Below, piece after piece: positions 13,001-25,000 of a stretch of 64,000 nt of DNA; position 1 is the first letter of the stretch, and each line of letters starts with the position of its first letter. Origin of the DNA: Gyrodactylus bullatarudis. Its lineage: Eukaryota > Platyhelminthes > Monogenea > Gyrodactylidea > Gyrodactylidae. The translations under genes and the position numbers were made by a program. The stretch is from positions 394,993-458,992 of the forward strand of contig SSNU01000050.1 of NCBI GenBank assembly GCA_012064415.1. Direction: 5' to 3'. The notes beneath the pieces are model-generated. The model saw only the letters and a list, made by a program, of their open reading frames with translations. It ran no database searches and was not told the DNA's origin.

Positions 13001-16000
13001 TGTGAAAGTCTACTCCCTATTTTTAGATTTCATTTCATTTTAAAAGCGTAAAAATCTTTAATTTTAAATCCAAGTACCTGTTACCTTATAATTACATTTG
13101 AAAGAAAACAAAATTGTACTTTTTCCAGAGTGATCATATTATAATCTATAGTGTTGTAATTCTACAAACTATTATTCCCTGTAAAAACTTGTCTATATTG
13201 CCAATATTGCGTATATATTTCGTGTTACCATAAATACACTATGTCTGCATGGGAAGAATGTTTCTCCAAAAAGGGGATATCACAGCTTACAATCCTGATG
13301 AATGAACATAAATAAATATCTCACCTGTGTATGCATAGGAATGCTATGTTCTTTAGAATTTAAAATTGTATTAGTGGTGGGTGATTTAGTCGAAGAAAAA
13401 CAACGAATTATATTGTCCATCAATCTTGAAATGCAAATAAAATTATGATAATAGATTCATTTAAAGCGTCCTTTTAACCCTCAAAGTTCCAGAGAATTTG
13501 TTTTCATGACTCGCATTCAATCTTTTGTCAATCCTATGGTTTATGAATACTAATCTACATTTGTTTTAATGCATGGGTCATTTTTTGATGCAAAAACAGG
13601 TTAAGCAGATAGAGTTCAAGCGATTGCATATTTGAATTCTAGAGGTATGATTACCCTGTTATCTTACTTTTTATCCATGACCCTGGGAAGTAGGTTTTCA
13701 AAAAAACGTTTTAAACAAAAATTAATTTTTGAAAAAAATCAACTCTTTTTTAGTTAGTATAGCACAAATTTGACGAATGATAGAGCTGAGATCTTTGCGT
13801 ATTCCAACAGATTAATAAATTTCCTATCGAATGGGTGGTAAAAGAAGTATTTTCTGAGGCTTAGATGAATAATAATGAGTTGCTAAAATTATGTGTGACA
13901 GAACTATCACTGTGGGACTATTTTAAAGTATAGGGGGTTAAATAGTATTACCTAATGCGATTCTTGAACAGAGAAATACTATCAGAGGAGTTTAGACAAG
14001 ACTGTAATTCGGCCTATCAAAGAATCAACTTGTAAAATCTAAATCCTTTAAAATATTTTTAACAGTCTATTGACAAAGAAAAAAAGATGCAAATGAATAT
14101 AAAAATAATATACTGAAAAAAGTTACTCTATCTAAAATGATTTCTGAGCCATTTAACCACAGTACTACAGTGTTTTCAGGAAGTAAATCCCTATATGATT
14201 TCTCAAAGCACCTAAAAACTTATCATTAAATATTGAAATACTAAGTTTTTGAATTCAATTATGAATTTATCTTTCAAAAAATGCCTAATTTCTCACACTG
14301 TAATTCATGTAATTCAAGTTAACTAAAGCAAATGGAATTAACTTGTCAATAATAAGTGCCATTGAATTACTGAGAAAATATCACTTGAAATGTATGCAGT
14401 AGTCACAAATGGTCGATGTTAGAATTGAATTCATTTTTATGAAGATTTCAGGCTTTTTGGATAGATCAAACCGTATTTGGGGAGTGTAAAACTACTCCTC
14501 CATTCATTTGTGTACATTTGTGTACATATTCACAGTTTTTCAATAAATAAATAACTTGTCATTGTACTTTGAAGTAGGTCTATTAGGATCATGGTATAAA
14601 ATATTAATTTAGTCTATAACTATATAATTAAATTACATGAGTAAAATTCAGTCACATGTCGTCTATGTATGGACACTCGGTTCCTAATTACACCTGTATG
14701 ACTAATTAAAAATAAAATCACGAATTTCATCTCAAGTAATTTTTGTGTCTTACTTATTTGAGCTGGGTTTTGATGAAACTTTTAGAACTCATAACTTTTT
14801 TACAGGTAAAAGTCCAGTAAAGTGAGAAGAGATGAAATAAAATCCCAGCGTTCCCATTTTATATAGGGCAAATTTAGCTCTATTCTCATTCGTTAAATGC
14901 ATGGACCAATCAGAGTCGAGGAAAGCTCATGGGGAAACTTACAAGTTATCTTTCATCATGAATTAGCAGCAGATCAATTTAATAGAACACAATGATTCTA
15001 TATTCTGGTATAATTTTTTTTCTTAAATCACGCCAAACAAAAAACTTTTTTGTTTTACATGATATAATTTTAAAAAGAACACCATCAGAAAGCTTATGGA
15101 AAATTAATTCACCTCACAAATTTTCAATGTTCTAATCATCGTGCTAAAAATTATATAGAGTTTTGAAAACGTTTTGGATTTAGAAATTAAAAATTCTATC
15201 TCAAAATCTCACTCTAAAAAATATTCATGATTCATTCTTTCACAATGTGTAGTGTAAACTTTAGTATTGGAAGTGACGCCTCTCCCCCACCCATACCCTG
15301 TCATGCATTAGGTAATAGGTGTAGAAAGGGAAAATTTATGATACACACAATCACACAATATGGTATGGGGTCCTCTCATTCAGATCTCAACCTCTCTTTC
15401 ATGTATTTGGAAGGGAAAGGAATGAGTTACCCACGCACATCAATTACATTATGGCTATATCTGTCTTTCTCAATGAAGAATGTATTGAAAATACCAGATT
15501 CAAGAAAAACTGCATGCATTTAACGAATGAGAGCAGAGCTAAATTTGCCCTATATAACAGGGGAACGCTGGGATTTTATTTCATCTCTTCTCACTTTACG
15601 GGACTTTTACCTGTATTACACAAAATAGAAATTTAATTTTTTCAGAAAACTAAACAAAACTATAGACTAAATTAACATTATACAATCTTTTACATGGTAA
15701 GGGGGACACAATAGTTTTTCCATTTCAAGGTTTATTTTATATTCTTTGGGGGGGGGGGAGGAGGAGGAGCAATGTTCACTGAACATTCTCGTACACAAAA
15801 TCTTGTGTAAACAAATCAAGAAAAATCCCATATCGATTTTTTGTATTTTGGAAACTGTTAAAAGTTAAGAAAAGATGTAATTAAATTTAATCACCTGTAA
15901 TTATCCTGACACTAAAATCATTTGACATTGATGAAAAATTTAGCAAAATAGTTTGGGCCAACTTTAATCTGATTCAAAGCTTATAAAAATCAACCCCCTC

Positions 16001-19000
16001 CCCAATATACGACACTAGTCTGATCAAAATTTAATTCTCTATCGATCGAAAATCTCAACATTTTGAAATTTTTAGACAAAAATTTATGCCATGATCCTAA
16101 TAGACCTACTTCAAAGTACAATGACAAGTTATTTATTTATTGAAAAACTGTGAATATGTACACAAATGTAAACGAATGAATGGAGGTGTAGTTTTACACT
16201 CCCCAAATACGATTCTCACCCGTATGTTGTAGTCAAGAGATTCTTCGGCTAAATAAAGGTGTTCTCTTCCAATTTTTGATGATGAGAAAATTCAAATAAC
16301 TAATTAATCTAATTCTTTTACCAGCCATCCCTTGGTGCGTCCAAGATTGATTTGAATGCCTCCAGACCATTCTACCGGTCTTCTAGTTCACACCTTGTCA
16401 CTGAAGATCATCATTATCAATCGAATGGTACCATGACCAACAGGGAAAGACAATTGGTCGACGAACTCCTTGAGACAAAGCGAGAACTCAACTCTTTCAA
16501 GCGGTCACAGTCGCAAATGGGAATGCAGGCACCCATCGGTTCAGGTACACTTCAACAACAATATGGGTCCCAATACTTTAACGAGAATTGGAGTACACGA
16601 TCATTGAAAAAGTAAGTCAAGATGTATGTACTAGTTCAGGTTCGAGAGTTTTGAATACAAAGGATCAGGTCGAACACTGATTTTCATATAAAAATATCCG
16701 ATTGCGATGTGTATACTTGAAAGTAGATTCAGTATTATTTTTTTTTAAATCTTGATCATAACATCTACATTTGATACAAACTATCAAAATTGATTTCCGA
16801 TATATTCTCTTTCAATCATTTTCTCTTCTTATTCATTCATTTAGTTACCGTTTTTTCTCTTTTATTCAAATTTCGAAAACCTTCAATAAAAGCAACTCAT
16901 TTTGCATTTTGTTTCTAGGTTTTTGCGCAGATTTCAAGAAAATCTGTTTATTTTTTTTCAATTCTACAAATTAATATTTGAATTCTTTCAGTTCAATGTT
17001 TCAGTATTAACTAAATCAACTGTAGAATAACTTGAATATCTGATGATCTCTGACTAAAGAGTACTAGATAGTTTTAATATAGATCAATTTATGTCTATTT
17101 ATTAATCTACAGAACTGAGGGTCCGCCTAATTGGAAAATGCAGTCCTCACGTGAGTTTACTCTCAATAAATCCAGACAAATCAATATCCCAAAATTTCTA
17201 TAGTTTAATTTAAAAGAGTTTTTATCCAAGCTTCCCAGGGTTTCTTTTTGCATGTAAACTAAACTCCTCGCATATATACAGCTTTATATAACCCATTTAA
17301 TGGCGAGATTAAAAATGAATGTGTGTGTTATTATTTGAGTTTTGCAACATTTTTCATTGCATAATACGTATGTATGCTTGAAAACCTTTTACAATGTGTT
17401 TGTATAGTACACAGAGATTAGATGAATGATGATTATGTATGTGTAAACAACGATTTGAGAATAATCTTATCTGATTGGCTGGAGATATTTTGGCCAATGA
17501 AATTGGAAAGAATTCACCTAGCAGTAGCACACTCTTTTCATTCGTAAATGAACGACTCTGGATCGAACCACTCACTTGAGAAGTAATGAATTACAGTACT
17601 CGCTAACAAACAAGAAAACACTTTATTAAACAGAAGATAATTGACTTGAAGCCTTGTCGGAATTCTCTGCGTGTATATATATACCTCGAACAAGGAATAA
17701 ATTCTAATAATAACAATATATCTCAGCCTATGAGGGTACTCTTTCATGATGATTAACTAACAATTGTGGATCTATTCGACCAAGTAACCATTTTAGAGAA
17801 AAAAACCTCAGAAGAAGGCAAATTCCAAAGCTATCGATTAAGAAATGTCCGAAGGATCCCCGATTATTGTTTCGCAAAAGAGCATTAGAGAATACAAGCC
17901 CCCTGAATGGCTTCAAGTTTCTGAACGAAGAAGTTCAGGATCTTTACGCATTAAAAATGTCAATTCAACAGCAACAACTAATTGGGATATCCCTGAACAG
18001 GGGAGTCCAAGTAGCAATGTTGAACTTCGTAGGAATAACAGCGGATCTCGTTCCCTTAGAATACCAAGTGAGATTTTATTTCCAATGAATATTTTTTTAA
18101 AAACGGGATTGATTAAAAACTTGAATCTTTTTGTAATTAAATTAAAATTATTAAGTGAAAACTACGATTGTTCATGAGAAATCGAATCGGGCAGCTGAAT
18201 TTGTTAAATCAGTAATGACAAAGACTGGAGAGTTGCTTGAAATCTATCGAGGTACACATCTCTAGTCGGGCTAATTTTAAGTAGCCCCACTCTGTAATCA
18301 TCATTTTACTTAAAAAATATCCACAATTTTCACTTGAATAGAGGTCCAAATTAATTTGTATCAATATTAAAATCTGCACTGGGTAGTATTATATTCGAGA
18401 AAGAATAAAATCTCAATATGCTAACCAGTAAACTTGTCTAACAGATTATTTTTGACTAACTACCCTCAAAACTACTCCCACCCTCTCTCTCGTTAACCCG
18501 CTAACCCATGTAGAATGATAGAGAAATTGAATTGAAAACCACTGAAACCAATCAATTTGTTTTTAAAAGAGGAAGGCGTCATACTGAATAATGCTTCAAC
18601 AAATGAAAAAACCAGTTCAACTCAAAATGTCCATATAACACCTGGACTTGGAAATATAACTAGGTCAAACTCGAAATACGATGCACCACAGGCTCCTCCA
18701 CCCCAGGTTTTGTACACTTCAGAACCGTTTTATCCTCCACAGCCAATTGTGACCGATTCAAGATCAATAGCTAGTAATCATTTGTTAAATAACTCTAATT
18801 GCTTAGCTAGAATAATTCCGATAGAAATTGAGCAACCTCGGCTTGTTCAATACGAGCCTCAATATTATTACGTTCAACAACCCGGACCTGTCCAGTTTAT
18901 AACGCATGAACAGCCCAGTTACTCGATCATCCCCCAAATGCCTCGTTCCCAATCAGCCTCCAATATAAGCCAGTATATTACACAAGATGGTGCCCATGTT

Positions 19001-22000
19001 ACTGAGGTTCATGAGGTTGTCCCCAGCCAGGATGGCACTGAGAATATTGAAATTAAGAAAAGAACCATTCGAAGAAGTATGCTCAAAATTTTTTTAGATT
19101 TACGCTAACAAATCAATTCATTAACCAAGCCCACTTTTATTGCACTCTTTACTCTAAACTCTATAGAAAGAGAATTGAGTCTTTGATCAGAAGAAATCAC
19201 CTTGTCCTAAAATTAAATCTTGTTTCATTATGTCTTTAAACATAGAAATTAGAACAGATTCTCGAAGCAAGGCAATTAGTAAGTGTACTCTCTTTTTCTC
19301 TCTGTATTTAAAATTGTAGCATATACCACTCACCAAAAAATAAAAATATTACAAAACTTTTTATTTAGATTTGTGTTTTTATTTGAATCCGAAATAGAGC
19401 TTATCCCTCTTTTTTGTCTATAAATATTACATTTATGTAAAAGTGTGGAAAGATATCATTATTATTTTATCCGAATTATAGCTTGATGATAAACTTGTGG
19501 GAGATTACACGAGAAAACTTTTGTGTTTGTACTTTTAACCTGAATTCCTGTGATTCGTTAATTCTTCAAAGGATTTGAAGAAAACTGTTAATTCTCATTA
19601 GAGACGTGCAAGTCTTAGTGTCTCTAATGCAAAAAGAGAATTGCAAATAAAAATGTCAACAAGGAATCGGCCTTGTTATTGATACAGGGGAATTATAATG
19701 TCGTGAAAGATGATTTGTGGTTTTTTTTCATCTTCAAATTATATTTTTTCACGTTTACTCTATTTACAAATGAAAAGATTTAAAGATCTATGCTATAAAA
19801 ATTATCCATATAAATATATTTAATTCTTGTTAATAAAAAAAGACAAGAAAATTGGCGGAGAATCGATTAGGGTTGGTGGTGGAGTGGACTCAAACCTTGC
19901 CTTGTCGTCCCAAAGGCCTTTACTACAAAGAAATAATAGTACAATTGAGCAAATGTCGTATAAGAATCTTAATAATAACCGTAGTAACGAAGAGATAATT
20001 GAACTAATTCAAGATCTTCTCAACAAATATAAAGACAGATCTCAAGACTCTGAAGATTTGGGTAATGCTCAACATTTAATATATACCAATCACAATTGTA
20101 TCTCCTAGCCATAGACTAACTCGCTGCTAGCAATGCGCTGTGAAACTAATCGTATTTTAATCACGAAACCTTTGATTGAAATCAGAGTTCCTATTTTTCT
20201 CTAATGGTGCCTTGGGTTGAAAAGTTCGTTTGTTTTGTAAAGGGCTCTCTAACTTTTCTCCTGGTAGAGAATATTTAAATCCGAAACTATGCTTTTACTA
20301 ACTGCATGTAAAAAAACCTAACAAATTATGACGTTTTTATCATGCTATTCAAGTATGCTTGATCCGAAATGCTTGCCTAATCATTTATAATTTATCCCGA
20401 TATCCCTATTTAGATTTTTATTATCGAATTCTATGAAAACCCTGAAAGGTAAAAAATTCAAAAGTAGTAGTCAGATTCAGTTCTTATGCTAAAAAATATA
20501 TATACTGCATAAAAGACTGTATTTAGTAGACACACTTTTTTTGTATGCAAATTTAGTACTTTTTAGCACGTATAGATATATTTTCTAACAGATATTTCCT
20601 CTTTCAAAATACACCTCTAGCTCGACCAATAAGAACGCATAGTCAAACCAATATCTTGAACCAACCAACCCGTATGCCCAACAATTGGACTTCAGGTAAG
20701 AATGAATGTTCATTTCATCTTCTTCATTTATTGAATCTCCCATCAATAATTATAAATTGTTTCGACACAAAAAGAAGGTAAATAAATCTTCAATATTTTT
20801 CAGAGACAAATATTCGAGCTAATATTGGTAAAACGGGCTATTCAGCCCATAGGGAGAACGCACAGAATGAAGTCATGAGCCAAACTCAAAATCGCGAGTC
20901 TTATGTAAGTATTATTTATAAAGTAGCATATTTCAGTATCTATCGAAGTACCTCTTTGGCCAAATGTCTATAGAATAGTTTTGTGTGTCTTGAATACTGA
21001 GGAGATGAATTTTTTAACATCTATAGGTTTGAGAAGGAGATAATCAAGTTAGATTCCAATAACTAATGACAACACATTGCTAATAGGTTTCCTGTATAAA
21101 TCTTTTTATTTCAATAGAAAGTAAATTATGTAATGTGGAGAAAAGAAACGCAATTTGATCGATTTTCTCTTAATTATCTTTCGTATTAATCAATGAGAAT
21201 TGATCAAGAAAAATTCGTAAACTTTTTCTTCGCTTACTTAAATCTATCATTTTCAAATTACTCGCGTTACAAGTGAAATAATCTTCTTGGTGTTACAAGT
21301 AGTAGAGAGAGAGCTTACATAAAGACAGATAGATTTTTAAATTTGATAGTTTATGCTTTCATCATGTTCTCCAATGATGCCTATTATAAATATCTCCAGA
21401 TGACCCGGAATATTGGCGATGGGAAATACTATGAAGAATTAGAGGTGATAACATTACAGCCAATTGGTAAGGGTGTTCAAGACCTTCACTCGGGCAGCTT
21501 CATCTCTACCCTACCAAGATCTGGCGGTGAGTTTATTCCTAATCAACATGTTTTTAGTTTAAATTTAAAGTTTATCTCATAAGAAGAAGTACAAGCTTCA
21601 TCATCTATATATCTGAATGCAGAATAAAATTTATTGATAATTCTTTTTTCTTCCCAAAAAAATTCTGTCCAACCCATTTTGGTAAATATCTTTCGTTTTG
21701 GCTAACATTAATTTTACGGATTTTATTTTTCATATTCGGTGTGTTAAATATAACTAAAATTTTGATATAACGGTAACCCATTGTGAATGTTTTTTAGGCG
21801 AAATGAATGTGGTTGAATCTAGATCGTTGAATAACCTTGTAAATATAAGCGCTCCAGCTCATAAGACTATTTTTAATGAAGCCTCTATTAAAAACAAAAC
21901 TGTTGATGGGCCCTTGATCAATAACGGGTCGCAATATATCAAGGCCCAGGCTAGCGCAAATCAAAATTCTGGAAACGCATTTAGTACAATGTCCAACTTT

Positions 22001-25000
22001 AAGAGATCCATGAGCTTCAACACTGCTCTTCCGAGAAATCAAAGCCAATTTAATGGGCAAGAAAATTCTGAATTCAGGACGATGATGTATAACCCTGGAA
22101 AAGTAGATATGAATGCTTCTAGATCTGGCGTTTCCACACTGAACCTCGTCCAGTACGCAAAGGGGGTCGCACCAAATCTGAGCAATGATAAACTAGAGGG
22201 TAAATATCGGGTTCTTTTTGTGATGTTTTAAAGATCTTTGGAAAAATAAAGGTTTCTCTTGTGTGTTGAGAATGTGTAATTAAGATGAGTTATTGCACCA
22301 AATATCTTGATGAGAAATCTTATCTCTTCATAATTCTTAGTTGGTTAGATTGCAACGTGAAAAAAGCCAGCATAATATCTGTATAATTCAATGATTTCTA
22401 AATCCATATCGTCACTATTATGATACAGTTCTGATTACTGATTAATGAAACAAGATTATCGTTAATATTATCTCTTATCATCATCAGCAACTTCTCTAGT
22501 ATCTTTTTTGAAATATCTTTCTGATTTCAAATCATGTTTCATTAGAGAAATAAACCTTCATGCAAGATTGAATAGTAAGAAAATAGTAGAAGGAGGAAAC
22601 CCTTAGTTCTTCTTCTTCTTCTAAATTTCAACTTTGACCTTAGAGAGAAGACCCTTTTTTCTTTTCTCATCGTTCTACTGCAGACAAAAAGAATGACTCA
22701 AAACACAGAGAAAGATAGATAGAAAAAACCAATAAACAATCAATACAACGATGCACTTTATTCACGAGTCGTTTTGTACACTTGACATGTAAGAAATTTG
22801 TCAGCAAACGTAGGATAGGATTACACACAGCAACTGTGTAGTTTCATTTCTTATAATTACGATACTCTCTCTACATACTGTAATTTATACTCAGATCGTG
22901 TATATTACTGTTATTATTATGTAACCTCTTTACCGGATTTTAAGCAACGACGATTTAATAATACATAAGAACAGCACAAATGAGCTTAGAAAGAAATGTA
23001 ATTCCAATCAAATATACACTGTATATGTTCATGTATAGTACATTGTACAGAGAGTAATAATAGATGTAGTTGAGATGAATAGAAGAAAACTTTGAAAAAA
23101 ACGTATGCGCTAATGTTTTTCTTTTGTTTCATTCACATACAGTTTGTTTCTCTTCTAACAAAGCCTTTAGCTAACAAGTATTTTACAAGTTTTCATTTTG
23201 TATGTTTTTGAGGACGTGAGGTGTGGCTCGCATGTTAAATGAACAAATTATTCATGAACCTTGCACTCATCTACATTGGTATCGATCTTCAGATAGATGT
23301 ATCTCTTTTCCCAAACAATTTGGCCTCTAACTAATAAGTAGTCTGGAGTTACACACATTTTATTTCATAGTTTACTAACCCATATACAATAAAATGTATT
23401 TATATAATATCTCAACCTAGTTAATATGTGTATAAAGATGGGATTTATGATCTATAATTTGATCAAGATTTTGTGGAATCTAGATCAAAAGGCCCACATT
23501 CACCGTGTGAAGAAAAAGAATTTGAAAAAAATCAATTTTTATGAAAACTAGGGCAAATTTCAAATCTCGAGTTAATGCCAAACTTGCATATTTTCGAACT
23601 CGTCTTATTTTCTAATAAATTTTCTTTGAATGTTACAGCTTACAAATGGATCCCAACGTGACTAGTACGGATGAAAATCTTAGGAGTGAAAGGTTCATTC
23701 CATCGGCTTATGAAAATAGATTTTGAGATTATTGAAAATAAGGGAAATCTTTATGATCCGAAATCCCTGATTATCAAAAATTTTCTTGTGATAATAGGTT
23801 TCCTTGTCTTATTGTGATCCTAAAATTCAACTTTTGATCCGTTTCTCACTTTGAAATCAACAAATATTTTCAAGTCAAAGTTCAGAAAATGAGAATTTGG
23901 CGCTGAAAAAATTCGAGATATTTTTTAAAATTTTTTTCTGCATATAGTTAACGAGGGCCTCATGATCTAGATTCCAAGAAATCTTGATCAATTTCGATTT
24001 CTTGATGATAAAACTGAGAATTCCCATCTTCCTTTTAACTAGCGTTATATATATTCTCCAACTGGTGTTATAATAATTACAATAAAAATGATTTTAATAT
24101 TTATTAATTTAATGATTTTTTCTCATCAATTACAGGCTTCCGATCTGGCCAACAGTCTCCTTCGATCAGGTGAGAAATATTCAGTTTTCTTTTGTTTAAT
24201 TTAACTCTAGACTGTTAATCTATCTCTATTTACTAATTTAATAAATCAATAATTTACTCACATCCACAAGGAGCCAACCTTCTTTGGTATGTCTGAGAGG
24301 GTATTTATATGTCTGTTATTATCAAAGGATATTTTTATCTAATCTTTATTCTTAATTTACTATTTATTATTGGCACTGTCTAGGGTTCATTAGGGAGCCA
24401 AAAGGGTTTTAATATTATAATTTTTCCAGTATCCAAGGATGTTTCTAAGAATAGTGTTTTTCTTACTTACTATGATGATTTTAGAAAATTTTTCAATGGA
24501 ACAAGGTTAGAATAACGGATAGATTTGAGAAGATTGGTCTAAATAAGCTCGAGGGAATACTTATTGATTAATTTCCTTCCTCAATTAGTGATAAACTTTA
24601 CATTAATTCCATGTTAACTCAAAGGTGTGTATGTGTGTTGTATAAGAAATCGATTGAGTCATTAAAAAGAGAGAGATAGCAACAAGTACATCTGACAAGT
24701 AAGTTTAACAAACAATATCTCGCCAACTATAGTAATAGAACTCTTGCTTCTCTCTTCTAGAACACATTGAGTAGTAGGTTCTGCTGTTGGTAATAACAAC
24801 GAATATGTAAAAATTAAGAATTTGTCTGGTTCAATCTTGCTTCTTGTGTAGAAATTATATTTTATCATCCTTAGAGACTACCAGAAGTAAATATCAAGCT
24901 TCTATTTACTTGAATTAGAATAAATTAATAGGGAAGACAAATGGATTTTCCTCCAGGATTGAAGTTTATAGAATTAAGTCTAACATGTTGATCATTTTTT

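Larger units (their letters stand above)
6076..16324 (+). other. Tensin intron 3 (10.2 kb), repeat-filled
   Basis: No host exon was recognised. It holds a SINE (8231-8345), inverted-repeat elements (10262-10840 and 14472-16212), a dispersed repeat (13560-13925) and partial copies of the family A/B termini near 8078-8110 and 9520-9860. Open frames inside are short and look like chance or repeat-derived frames. Its length contrasts with the 50-700-base introns elsewhere in the gene and is explained largely by insertions. Confidence 0.65.

Noticed and set aside
17867..18088. Alternative reading frame of tensin exon 6 with a helical, Gln-rich peptide
   Set aside because: It does not connect in phase with the flanking exons, whereas the PPEWLQ frame does on both sides.
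20592..20620. Earlier acceptor for tensin exon 10 (TAACAG at 20591)
   Set aside because: Gives a stop codon nine codons later; the CTCTAG acceptor at 20620 keeps the frame.
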